Positions 1-11,898 of a DNA stretch of 64,000 bases are shown piece after piece (the stretch's first letter is position 1; each line of letters opens with the position of its first letter). The translations under genes and the position numbers were made by a program. The notes under the pieces were generated by a model. It made no database searches. It was not told where the DNA came from and saw nothing but the letters and a program-made list of their open reading frames with translations. Source of the stretch: Xiphophorus maculatus (taxonomy: Eukaryota; Chordata; Actinopteri; Cyprinodontiformes; Poeciliidae); the NCBI RefSeq assembly GCF_002775205.1, contig NC_036450.1, positions 10,644,979 through 10,708,978 on the forward strand, written 5' to 3'.

Positions 1-1966
1 AAATGTACAAACTCAATGTGATTTTTGAGCACTAGATGGCAGTAAAGCAACCATTGATGTCCTTCTTGCCAAATGGGAAGGCAGAATATGATATTTCAAT
101 TAATAATTGACAATGAAAAGCTGATAAATGAATGTATCTTAACAATAACAAGGGTTTACCTCCATTTGGTTTTTGATGTCTGGTTGAACGCTGACTGTCT
201 CCAGCCCAGAAAACGTCTCCCAAATTATGAATTTTAAGGTGGATAAAAAGCCATCCATTGATTCATGTCCGTTTTTTCTTTATTGTTCAACTCTCTCTTT
301 TTTTCCCCCATCACTCATGAGTTTAGGCTTTAAATTTCATGAATCAAAATAAAAATAATTTTGGTTCATGCTTCAGCAAAAGGGAGCTTGTTTAAATCTT
401 ATGAAGCATTATGATCTGATGCAAATCTCATTGATCATGTTTATTAAATATAAACATGATATATATATTTTACAAAATTCTTGAAATTTCTTGCAATTTC
501 AATTAAGTAACTAAGGTCAAATTACAACTTATAGTTTAATTTATTTTCATCCGTGTCTTGGAGCTGTAATCTAAGACCTCCTACTTACCATAGATATAAT
601 TGACACAGATACCCATTTTTTTTTGCTCTCTCTGTAAAATTAGTAGAAAGTACAAATGGCTACATGGAAATATCTTTTTCACAATCAGAGTAAGACTTCA
701 AAAGTTTCAAACAAGGTGTGACCAACAAAGGCGAGTGAAGTTCTAGGTTATATCTCTAGCACACAGAGTGAGGAGAATGGGGGGTAAACTAAAAGAGGGA
801 AAAATGCTCGATTGCCCATCGTTGTGCAACTGCAGCAAGGAGTGACACACCTATCACTATGTATCCATAACGACCATTGGACTCCATCTACAAGGCAGGA
901 AAAGCCTTAGCTCCTATAATCACATAGCAAACGCTGCCGGAACTTTAACTGGAACTGTGTGGTGTGGTCAAATGATACGAAGATTGAGATTTATTTTTTC
1001 CTAGCAAACACTCAAAGGGACTCTCTAAGAAAAAGGAGTAATTTGTGGGAATGCTACCTGTTAGGTGTAGTGGAGGTTCTGTTTCCAAAGGTGGCATATT
1101 AGAGTGTATAGTGTCTGGACATTTTGGAATGGTTTTAAATAAAAATCCAGTGACTTCTGCCAGAAAACTGAAAATAGATTGCTCTTAGGTCTTTCAGCAG
1201 GATAATTGTGGTCAACTCAAGACAAATGACTCACTACACTCAGTAACAACCTTTTTTTCTTGGTCATGTCATGTTGCTTCAGAAAGCAAGGAGAACTGAA
1301 GAGAATAGAGATTGTAAAGAGGAACCGTCAAAGCGTTTCTCAAAAATGTATTTTAATTCAAAATGAAGAGAACAGCAGTAATAAAATATTTTTTAACTGA
1401 TTACCTGATTGGAAATACCATAGAGCCTTCTTGCAATCATACATCAGAAGAAGGAATGCATTACCCTTTTAAAAACATTTCACTCCTGCACACTTTAGTG
1501 CGTCTTATCTGATCCTAAGGCTTTGTCTCACAGTCCCACAGAGCCGATGCAGTATTTTGGTTTTACTCTAAGGTGGTGCTAACAACAGAAAGATATTTTT
1601 AACCATACAAGACATAAAGCCAATAGTTTGTCCTTTTAAGGACCGAAGGAAACCAGTAGTGTTGCTATTTTGGTGAGAACCAAGGGCTAGCTGCCTTTTC
1701 TTTAACAAATCGGTCCACTGAGAGGGGAAAAATGTTTCTTATTTCATTCAACACATAAGAGGTCAGGCTGACCTACAACTTTAAAATAAGAGTCGTCTTA
1801 CTTTGTCTGAGAAATAAGCATGTGCGAAGTGGCTGCCATGTGATCACATCAAAACAGAATAAGTTTCCCAAATCAATTGACATTTTTAGCCATATATTTG
1901 CTCTTCTGCTCTAAAAAAAAAAGAAGAGAAAAACTGATATTTAAAAGTAGTTCAAACAAGATTACT
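1..1966. other. Intergenic, no gene seen
   Basis: AT-rich sequence with frequent stops in all frames and no exon with splice signals and a recognisable protein. The only site noted is a CTCF-like motif at 29-43, listed separately. Confidence 0.6.
29..43 (+). promoter_or_regulatory. CTCF-like motif
   Basis: GCACTAGATGGCAGT matches 14 of 15 positions of the general CTCF core (CCASYAGRKGGCRSY). Matches of this quality arise by chance or inside repeats, so binding is inference only. Similar sites lie at 4949-4963 (+), 25428-25442 (-) and 41854-41868 (-). Confidence 0.35.
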
Positions 1967-1974
1967 GACTCAGG

Positions 1975-2577
1975 TAGTGATGGCCATCTGAAGCCAGATG
2001 TGTGGCGTGTACCGAGTAAAAAGGGGGCGTGTCAGATGAAGCCCCGCTTCGATGCTTGTGTCGTCTTGCTGAAAACCACGTGACTGACATCAAACGATGC
2101 CTCGCATTGCATGGGTCACGTGACTGCTTCATTTTGCGTGTCGGTTTTCAAAATGAAAGCGTGATGAGCCGTGCCGCTTCATGGGTTGTGGTATTTGATC
2201 GCGCATCAGAGGAGTATTTGTTTTCAGCAGTGGCCGAAATAAAAGGAACCTTGACCAATTTTCAATTTCAACATTGAAAATGTTGAAATTTTCAACATTT
2301 CAAAATGTTGAAAATTCTTCAACATTTTTGAAGAATTTTAGTTTTTCAGGAAGCAAATCAAAACTCAAAGAATACTGTCTGCCCCAACAATCACTGCACT
2401 CCGAATACACTAAAACAAATGTCTACTGTCAAATCAGTCTGAGTCACAATGCTTCCACAGTTTCAACAGCAGATGTCACTAGTGAGAAATGAGTGAACCA
2501 CCCAGTAATGAACTTTTGGGTGAAACAATGGGCTGGGAAGCTTCACTGCTTCATGAGGCTTCATTTGGCCATCACTA
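1975..2577. mobile_element. Non-autonomous hAT-type miniature transposon
   Basis: The ends are 21-bp terminal inverted repeats, 1975-1995 and 2557-2577. Both begin TAGTGATGGCCA, differ at two positions and end TGAAGCC. They are flanked by 8-bp target duplications, gactcagg (1967-1974) and gactcaga (2578-2585), with one mismatch. An 8-bp duplication plus a TAGNG terminus is the hAT superfamily signature. The 603-bp interior has no transposase ORF, so it would have been mobilised in trans. The interior holds three back-to-back hairpins (2264-2339). The short open frames inside it are not genes. Family name not known to me. Confidence 0.87.
2264..2339. repeat. Three consecutive 12-bp hairpins in hAT element
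   Basis: Hairpin 1 has arms 2264-2275 and 2279-2290 (aatttcaacatt and its complement, 3-nt loop). Hairpin 2 has arms 2289-2300 and 2303-2314 (2-nt loop). Hairpin 3 has arms 2311-2322 and 2328-2339 (5-nt loop). All arms are perfect, and each hairpin carries a TTCAACATT-type core, which suggests local duplication of one palindrome. Confidence 0.85.
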
Positions 2578-2585
2578 GACTCAGA

Positions 2586-5500
2586 ACCTATAGTGTCATG
2601 TTTGCCATTGGAGTCAGGGGGAATAGAAAACTTACAAAACATGAGGGAGTCACAGAAGCCAGGGGAAGATCAACCATAGGAACCAGTAGAGAAGAGCAGA
2701 ACATGAGAGACTGGGGACTGTGATTACTGGCGTGAAGGCAGGAGAGCTTAATTAGCAGAATGGATGTCAGCTGTGACATCCTGACCTTAGCTGCGTTTCC
2801 GTTAAAAATTTGCTCCGCACTTTGTTGACATTCTACTAAATATCGAAGGGCACAATTTTGAAACTTAATTAAAATCACACGTTAATGAGTTTGTTAATGC
2901 AAATAGTCATTAAAAAACTTATGCGATGCCATCATCTTCCTACAACTTCCTGTTATCGTTTCCGCCTGTATTAACGTCCCGTTGTTGATCACGTGACTCG
3001 TGTGACGCAGAAACTTTTTCCATTGCAGTTTTGAGATTCTGATACACCTTTTGTCGTGAGTTTTTTCGAAATTGGCGTGTTTCCATTAAGCTAAGTTTTT
3101 TTGTAATTCCAGTTTGCACAATTATATTCAAGCTTATAGTCCACAGTTTTTGGACTGTGGCAGAAGGCCGGAGTGGCTGGAGAGAATACACAAAGTTTCT
3201 GAAAAACTTCCAAAGTAAAACAAGAACTAAGATCTATAACCATATCTAAACACTGTGACTCACAAAAGACAATAAATACACGTATAGCACAGAAACGGAA
3301 TGAACAGAACAAGGTAAAGAATGAAAAATACTGGATACTGAAAGTCCCAAAGATTATGATATATAGTGACAGTTCAGACGGAAAGGAGACATTCAGGACG
3401 AGTTGTTGAAATTATTTCTCAAGCTTGAATTAACGACATCCTGAGTGCTGTTCATCTTAGGTTTTTATTTTTTATTTTTTTTAACTGTCATTAAAAATGT
3501 GTGTTTATGGAAATTGTAGAGAGAACAGGCTGGGGAATAAAAGAAAAAGCCCGTTTTAGTCTAGCCACTAGGTGTAGCAGCAGCACCGGAAACCGGGATG
3601 GTCCTCTGTGGATAAAAGTCTGTACATAAGAACTTATGTCTGCTTATTAGTAACAAAAATCTACAATAATAAAAACAGCAAAAATATGGTCAATGACATC
3701 ACCTGCCTTCCATTATTATTATATGAACAACAAACTTCAATATCAACCAAATAATTACTCTCGCAAATTAAAATGCAGACAGACGGGCCTTTTGAAAGTT
3801 AAAAAAGGTTTTCCTCCATCAGAGGAGGAAAAATATATTTTACAAAGTAGTTAATGTTATTGTTGTTTCTGGAATTACCAAGTGAGAATCTGTATAAACA
3901 TTTGCCCTTATTAAAAATATAAATGATTTCCTTTTTTGCCCCTGTTCCATCTTTGATCAGGGCTTCCACTGGGTTTGTGGTTTTCAAACTTTTACAGCAG
4001 AAAAGCTGATATCATATGAAGTTTTGCAAACTGAACCAAAGGCAACAAAGGTAATAAGCAATGATTTAAACAATCTGTGTGTAGTGTATGATAATTCAGT
4101 ACATGTGTGACAATTTTGGTAAGTATGATTTACAGTGATCTAAATTGGTATAGATGACGAATACAAGGAGTAAAAAGTAAAATGACTTTCACCAGCCGAC
4201 AAAATCAGAGTTTAAGTTCAGCATTGTGATGATTCATTTATCAAACATATAAATAATTAAATTTCTTTATTTTATAAACTAGATATTTTGCACTAGGTTG
4301 TGTTCAAAATTAGATGTAGCATGTGTAGGAGCCTTGTGTTAAATAATGCTGATAAGTTCCTTAAAACCAGGAATCCAGTTAAAGGAATAGGAAACCTGCT
4401 TGTGACAAAAATCTGAGAGTAAATTATTAAGCTTGTGGCTTTGTCAGCACATTAGTTACTATGTGTACCTTCAAGAGAAATGTTTTTTTTTGTAATGGAT
4501 AACACATGTCTTGATTCCCACAGTGTCTCCGAACTCCGCACACTCAGCACTACTTCAGAGAAGACTCGTCTGGAGCACTTGTACTTTTGCAGAATACAAG
4601 TGCACTCTGTATATTACTAAAGTGATATAAGTGAATTATAAACAGCAGATAAGCCCTTGCTACATGTCAAACTAAGCTTTAACAAAATTACTATCCTGCT
4701 AGAAATCAACCTAATCTAAACCTGCATATTAAAGATCAACAGTGGTATGAATTCTAAGAAAGAATAAATGCTTTTAAAGTTCCAGATGATAAAGTCTAAT
4801 ATTCTTTAGTCAGGATGGACTACATAGTACGCAATACAGTACTCCAGAGTTCTTTGCTTTCTGGATTTTCTGTGTCCACTTGCACCAACTTTTCTGATTT
4901 TACAGTCATAAAAGTTGATTGTTAGCTGGTATTTCTTCCATTTCAGATTCACTAGGGGGCGACAGGCCTTCTACTCAGGTACTCACTAAGGAGTAGTTTT
5001 GCGTTGCTCTTGTTATGGGTGGAAGATAATAAATCGCTCGTTGTTGAGGAAAAGTTGCATGGCCATGCTAGGAGATTTATGGTAAGTTGCCGTGTATATC
5101 GTAGAGCTGATCTGGAGATTATGGGTTTCGCACAGGTTTTTTTTTTTTTTTTTTTGCAATTTAATGTAATAGATTGATTAAATTAGATTTTCTTTACAGC
5201 TGGAAGTGTGCATACAACAGGTACATCTTCACAGAAGAGTTGCTTTTGAAGTGGCTCAATTTCAAAATTACTCATTCTGGCTGGACATACTATCTTTATC
5301 AACTGTAATGATTCAGTAGTATTTAAATGCGCAGTCTAAGTCTCTATTGAAAGCCAAGACTTTAACTAGACCATTCCAATATCATCTTGTTGTTATTGCA
5401 ATTCAGAGGTGGAGCCACTAGTATATCTTGAATCATAATCCTGCTGCACAACCCAACTGCACTTGGTCTTAAATCCAAATCCTGAAGAAAGGCAGCCAGA

Positions 5501-6357
5501 TCCATTACACCACTTCCAAACTTGCTGTAATATTCTTTTTCTGAAATGGTGCATTAGTTTGTGGCCAGCTGCAATAGGATGAATAATATCTCAAAGGTTT
5601 TTTGGCAAATGAGAAATGGGTATTTATGTTTTCTTCCAAACAGCTGGATGCAATAGATGCATTTTGCTCTTTCTTAGATATAGCTATTATTTATTTATAA
5701 TGACCGTAACTGAGGCAAGTGAGGTCTGAAATGCTTTAGATACTGTATTGTTCTGGGTTCTTTTAAGAATGTGTAGATGAGTTGTTGACGGGTTCTGGGG
5801 AGAATTTTGGTCGGCCTGCATCTTCATGAAAGGTTGTGGATGATGACTCCACAGTGTGATTTCACAAGCCTTTTAATAAAAAAGCATGGTAATTAATTTG
5901 TTTCTCATATGTTCTTGAATTTCTTTTCATGGCCTGAGGTGTTGCTTTTTAAAGCTTTTTAACCTACTTCCTGTTGTTAGTCAGGTGTGTCTGGCAGAAG
6001 TGAAACTGTCCCACAAATGTGGTAAGTCATTATTTAACAAGGGCTGTCATTACTTTTTGTCAAAGTGCCAGGTTAGTTTTATTACTTTAAGAAATAAAAT
6101 CAGCAATTGAAAATGTTGGTTTGTATTTCCACAGATTGCCTTCGTCTGAGGTATTATTGTTATTTTGTTGATGATGTGAAGATTAATATGTGACTAAAAA
6201 GGGGAAAACTGAAAACATTTGCAAAGTTACTATTTTTTCCAGGGTAAAGCAGATTTTTGTTGCTGCCACTGTTATGAACTCATGTGGTATCAAACTCTTA
6301 GAGACAGACTGCGTGTCATTTGCACAGCATAAATACACTAGGACTTGCTGGAATTTA
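2586..6357. other. Intergenic, no gene seen
   Basis: AT-rich with no supportable exon. The stretch from about 2785 to 3310 repeats GCTGCGTTTCC/GTGTTTCCATTA-like phrases that resemble fish miniature elements, but no matching ends or target duplication were found. A CTCF-like site is at 4949-4963 and a poly-T run near 5140. Confidence 0.5.
4949..4963 (+). promoter_or_regulatory. CTCF-like motif
   Basis: TCACTAGGGGGCGAC matches 13 of 15 positions of the CTCF core, including the invariant AG-x-x-GGC block. Function is inferred only. Confidence 0.3.
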
Positions 6358-6371
6358 GTCACCATGGCAAC
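6358..6371. promoter_or_regulatory. Perfect RFX X-box
   Basis: GTCACCATGGCAAC fits every fixed position of the RFX X-box consensus GTNRCCNNRGYAAC. RFX factors bind such imperfect palindromes in promoters of ciliary and some neural genes. It lies about 280 bp upstream of a strong splice donor in a local GC-rich island, which is why it is read as a promoter element. The target gene is not identified. Confidence 0.5.
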
Positions 6372-6499
6372 CCTCATCCACAGGCACTTGCCCCTCCTCC
6401 TTCCCCTTTGCATCCCCTGTCCTCTCTGCCCCCCTCCGATCCACATACAGAAACGAGACAACGACTGCTGCTCCCGTCATGCTTTGCAGTAGGAAACAG

Positions 6500-6647
6500 G
6501 AAGAAGCAAGTAGACACACTGCCAGCAGCCAGGAGAGTGGGGAGCAGCATAGGCTCAAACTCCAGACTGATGGTGGATGAGGAGGCACCACGCGTGGAGG
6601 CATGGCTGATGTCGCCTCCGGGACGCACTCAAGCTGCTGCTTCTTTG
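6500..6647 (+). other. Candidate orphan first exon
   Basis: A GC-richer island in AT-rich surroundings ends in a consensus donor (TTTG|GTGAGT, intron from 6648). Two ATGs reach the donor without a stop: 6570 (26 codons, phase 0) and 6602 (15 codons plus one base). Neither is in frame with the slc26a1 start at 14205 if spliced to 14135 or 14150, so it is not a simple alternative N-terminus of that protein. It could be an alternative 5' leader of slc26a1, the first exon of an unrecognised gene, or an lncRNA start. No protein family recognised. The start coordinate is approximate. Confidence 0.3.
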
Positions 6648-9600
6648 GTGAGTTCAACCCTCCTTTGAGCTGTTTTTCAACACAAGTCATGTAATCGCAT
6701 GTAGAAAGGGCAGCAGACCTGCAGACAGATGGATGCTGCCGGTGGATTTAAAGCTACAGTGCGGTAATCCTCTCAGATGGAAAAGGATGAGGGGGTTTTG
6801 GGGTCTCTTGCCGAGAGACTGACAAAAAGGTGATAAGGAAGGCAGGCAGAAACACTTCACATCTTTAGATTCTTATTCCTTTTTTTACTTTTCTTTTTCG
6901 AGCAGGAAATAACACAGTTACTTAGTATTTTAAGTTTCAACAATACGTTAAAATTATGATGCACTCTCACCAATGACTGAGTACATTAGAGGAAATAAGC
7001 AGCCACATCTTCCACCCTGACAATGATGGCATTGAGTGCAACACTCAGATAAACCCACATGCAGATCCACACACAGACCCTTACTGTCTCACATCCAGTC
7101 CATTTCAGCTGGATTTATTCCTCCTCACTCACTCTCTGACATGATTTGTTCTATGCATTCAGTGATTAGACTCTGGAGGTCAAACATGCCAAATAAAATA
7201 AAAAGAAAAATGATTTTAAAAAATAAATACATTTCAATATGTCAGTATTTCCCCCCAGGATAAAAAGGGCATTTGGCAACAGCACACATCTAAGAATAAA
7301 TACTTATGTCACTTATTAACTGCAAATCCAAATGAAAGCAATCATTATTACATCAAATAAATGTGAAATTAAGTAAAATAATAAACTGAAATATAATTTT
7401 GCTATTCCTTTAATTTTAATTGTCTGTTGTTATCAAAAAAAATTAACCTTAATTTCGGATTGTTCACCCTGATCAGCAAATATTAAAGGGTGTTAAGTGG
7501 ATTATGGACAAAATTTTACTTGGACATAATTTAGAGGTTGTGTGCAATTTCTTTTCTTTTTCTATGCATACATTTATTAATGACTAACTTTATTTATTAA
7601 ATTAGGAATATTAAAATATGTAGAATTTCTAAGCTAAAGTGTGACAATAACAAAAGGAGTATTGACTAAATTTAATGCAATAAACAAAACACATGACTCA
7701 CATTCATAACTCAGACTGATCCAAAGGCAATAACACAACCTCGTACCTTCAATGTGGTTTTAATTATGTGTCTGAATATTTGTTTTACTTGCAAACATAA
7801 ATTAAACGTGTTGAATTCTGCAAAACACATGGGACTGGGTTAATGGTTCACCTGCCGGCAGGATGACGACCGTAAACGTAAAACGAGATCTACAATGAAA
7901 TGGTTTTGAATGAAGTAAATCTGTTTTTGTCTTTTGTCAAAATCTGGGGAAAAAAATTCAAAGAAAATTTACAGACGCCCTAAAGACATGTTGAACTATT
8001 TTGAGAAGAATGGACAAAGATTTCGGTGTCTAGATTTGCAAAGCAAATACAGACACAAAAGATCTGCAGCTGTTACAGCTAAAAATGTTTTTTTTTTTGT
8101 TTTTTTTTTGTACAACAAAACACATTAAGTGATTTTGTTGTAACATTACAAATCAATAAAGAAAGGTTCCAGGGGGATGTAAACAAATTTGAATATTTGA
8201 ATTAAAAGGTGTTTTTGTCCTAGTTTTGTGATGAAGGTTGAGCAGTTTTGTGCCGAGGGCAGATTGGGTTAAACCAACTCTAATTGAACAGGATATTGTG
8301 TAGTCCTTCAAAGTGATGGCAGGAGATTTCATTTGTGCTATATTACCTTTGTCAAGAAAATTGTTGAGCCTGTCAGAGACTTCAGCTAGATTAATGTTCT
8401 AAATGTAACAAAATGAGATAAAGCAAGGCTGATTAGATTTAGATGGTGGTAGGTTGACATTAAATGAAAACTAATCTAGTGCAATTAAAAATGAGTTAAA
8501 GCAGAGCAGGATGCCAAGTCCACGATACTTCCTGTATGATCTGCAGGAAAGTCAACATATTTCTCTGCTTTCCGATATTCAGTAACAAAAAGTGTGTCAT
8601 ACTTAGAACGTTAGACCAGACTAACACTGTTATGTTATGATCCGTAAATCATTTTCAAATCAAGTTAAAATAACAAAAAATACGTTTTTTTTTTTTACTT
8701 TAAACAAGCTTTGGGGAAAATAAAAAAAATTATAATATAATATATAATTACAGAATAAAATTTATAAGTAAGACTGAATACATTTTTTTTTAAAATTATT
8801 TTACTGATATATTGAAGTATATGAAGATTCATTCTTTTGCAGGATAAAGTACTCAGAAAAAAACTACTACATTTATAAACTAAAAATCTGTAAAAATGCA
8901 GACAATTCAGAGTAAATTTATTGTGTAAAGTCAAATATGAAGCAACTTATTTTTCATGGCAAACTGCTGAATCAAATCACCTTTTTAACATAGCTGTCTT
9001 GCCATAATAACTTACTTGTGAGCAAAGAGAATATAAATTTCTCAAATGCATAGAAGGCATAAAGTCAAACTGACTACAGATAGTCTCTACAATTCCAACA
9101 ACATTTACATTTTCTGGTAAACCCTTAAAGGCAATTACATTTTTATTGCATTAGCATATCCTCGCACAAAAAAACATATAAAAAATATTTCTAAAACTTT
9201 TTATTTGAATACATGTGTTGCCCTGCAGAAAAAAAATATACTGCATTATACAAATATAGTGATTTTTTTTTAAAACAAGAAACCACACCTAAATCTCCCT
9301 TTATTATTCTATTTAGGTACATTTCTTTCAATTTAAAGTTTCTACTTCACTTTCAATAAATAAAACTTTAAATAAGTAATTTGTTTGTTTAGATACAGTG
9401 GGAAAGACAACAGAACATGCCATTCAAATAAGGAAGACTTGTGTTTGCTCATTCTGTCAGAAAATTCCCAGAAAACTGTTCTGTACACACTCAGTTCTGT
9501 ATCACCAACAAATGTAAATGTCTGTAGTTTAGGATTTTAAGTAAGGTTCGGTCAATGAAAGCATGAAATGGAAAAACACCTCATATACCTACTGGATCAT

Positions 9601-11726
9601 CAGTGATTCTGCTATTTGGGAACATTATTAGAAAACATAGCATAATACCAGTATATTTTAAGTACAAAACTAATGGAATTCACCACAAAACTGGGCACAT
9701 TTCTACATGGTAATAACTTCAAGCATATGGAGAAATTCACCAAACACAAAATCAACCTTCTCCCAAAGTTTTCTCCATATTGAAATCCTGTGGGGTGAGT
9801 TGCAGAGAAGAGAGCATGACAGACCCAGAACATCTATAAACCTTATGAAAAGATTAAGTATAACATAGAAAAATAAGTCATTTTGAGGAAAAACGCTTGC
9901 ATAAAGGATGCATTTGCAGCAGAATAGTTAATAATTGTGCTACACATAATTTTAGGTCAATGTTAAATTTTTTTTAAGTGGCATTTTCTGTTTGGCTCCT
10001 CATGTCCTTCCTCCTAATTTGAAATCTCAGCAGCAGAGGATTACTTCACTGACCTTCTCAAGTGACCAAAACATTTCTGCTACCAAAACCCAAAGAACCT
10101 TATCGCGTTTGATTTCATGTATGTGACTAAACTTGCCACCAGGTGGAAATGACATTACATGACATGGCATTTTTTAAAGCTCTGAAACGGCATCATCTAA
10201 TTTAGGTGGTATGACAGCGTAACAGCAAAAACATCAGATTTCAGATGGCTCAGGCATTCAGAACTCGCTCTGATTCCCTTCACTTCAGTCTGTTAATGGT
10301 TCAACCTGCTGTGGTAATACTCAGCTCTGTGCAAACACCCCCTTCACAAGCACCGCTGCTGCACTCAGTTTTCAGCATGTTTTTAAGACAACATAGTAAA
10401 ATCGCATTAAGATAGATTTAGGTTTATCCATCACTTCGACCCAATCATTTTGGAAGTTGTCGTTCAATGAATTCTTGAGTCAAATATTTTATAAATGACC
10501 GACCCAATTGAAATCAGATCTTTACACGTACTGCATAAAAGACACAATCTTATTCTTCTCGCTCTAAATCAGACTAAACTTTTCCTGTTTTAGGTCAGTT
10601 GGGCTTATCTAAAATATTTCTACTTATTAAATACCAGAGTGATGAGCAAAAGTTCACACACAGCTTCTCACTTCTGCCCCGGGGGTTTGTAACTGATTTG
10701 GAGGAATGCACATATGATTCGTTACCTTTTCTACTTGACGTCCTTTCCTCGTACTGCCATCTACTTTGTGAAGTTCACCAGTCCATCCTGCAGCAGAAAG
10801 ATCAACATTGTTTTTCTAGAGTTTTGCAACACTCTTTAGGCCCAACTCTTTAATTTTAATTTCATCAGACTGCAAGACACGTCTCCAAAATTATTACTGA
10901 AAACAGGCGAGGAAGGTTTAGTTTCATCTCATATTGGACTTTAATGGGAATAAGAGTTGTGTGTGTTTCTGTCCTGCTGAGTATAAACATCTGGTTTCAA
11001 CTTTAAATAAATATCAGATATGGTTTAAAATTCTGCAACTGCTTTCTGCAATTTTTGGTTTGCAACAACTGATGTAGGCAATGTCTGACTTTATATTTAT
11101 GTCTCTTAAGTTATCCTTTGATGTATTGGGTTTGCAAGCCAATCAAATTAGTGTGAATCTTGCAGCTTTGAGTAACAAGAAACATTTTCCAATTTAAGAC
11201 AAAAAAAGTGAAGAAATTATTCAAAGTTATTATTAAGGATCAGGTGATAAAAATGTTCCCGCAATTTCTTTTTCCTAATCAGAAGCAGAAATTACACATC
11301 CCAATGACTAGAATAAACTATTACATGTTTATTTTGTGTTACGCAAACACTCCTTTTCTCATATTTGCTTTATTTGGTTAAAATAAAAACATTACACACC
11401 TTTTCCATTTACATAAATCAAAGCACCACCTCTCCACTGGTTAGTTTTATCTTTTGTTTGCCATGTAATCGACTCTGTCCACAGGATGTATTTAAACAGT
11501 GTGACATGTTGACACATAAGGTTGTTCACCGTTTTATTTTCTTTCTGCAATCACTATTGCCGACCCAAACATCCCACAGGAAAGATAAACACCACTATCC
11601 AGTAAAAAATGGACTATATTTAACCTCTTCTCTAAAGCCACACACAACATGAGGTCACACCCACTCCATGGGATCAAGCCAATAGGAAGCAGGGCGAGGG
11701 TGAGCAAAGGGCTCGTTCTTATCTTG
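6648..11726. other. Long AT-rich stretch without a gene
   Basis: No exon with splice sites and a recognisable peptide was found on either strand. About 10590-10900 contains phrases (for example 'tttcatcagactgcaagacac') like those in fish Tc1/mariner transposase relics read antisense; this is the only candidate repeat and it is weak. Confidence 0.5.
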
Positions 11727-11733
11727 ATATAAA
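11727..11733 (+). promoter_or_regulatory. slc26a1: TATA-like box of slc26a1
   Basis: ATATAAA stands about 30 bp upstream of the inferred transcription start (about 11757) of the leader exon that ends in a strong donor at 11899. Position and consensus are seen; promoter activity is inferred. Confidence 0.4.
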
Positions 11734-11756
11734 TTCTGAAAGAGATCGTACCCTCA

Positions 11757-11898
11757 TCTGCTGAGTCTGAATGCTCGGATGACGAAGCAGAAGTCACGCA
11801 GGGAGCAAAACAAAGAGAGAAACAGGTTTAAAAAGGAGCTGCCAACTCAGATTAAGACAGCAAAACTTCTGGTCGTCCATAAAGCAGTGACTCTACAA
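11757..11898 (+). other. slc26a1: slc26a1 non-coding leader exon (inferred)
   Basis: The exon ends at CTCTACAA|GTAAGTA, a strong donor, on the correct strand and with no competing gene before the slc26a1 start exon. The 5' end is only estimated from the TATA-like box. The leader holds two overlapping upstream ORFs. ATG 11771 gives three codons and a stop (11771-11782). ATG 11779 stays open for exactly 40 codons to the donor and, if spliced to an acceptor at 14134, stops four codons later at TGA 14144-14146. Its predicted peptide is strongly basic (many K/R). An acceptor at 14149 is an alternative. Confidence 0.5.

Noticed and set aside
2785..3310. Second miniature transposon with GCTGCGTTTCC-like ends
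   Set aside because: No inverted end or target duplication could be matched at a right boundary.
6355..6690. 111-codon minus-strand frame with a hydrophobic stretch
   Set aside because: It is antisense to the GC-rich island with the X-box and donor, has no recognisable family, and lacks promoter or poly(A) context.
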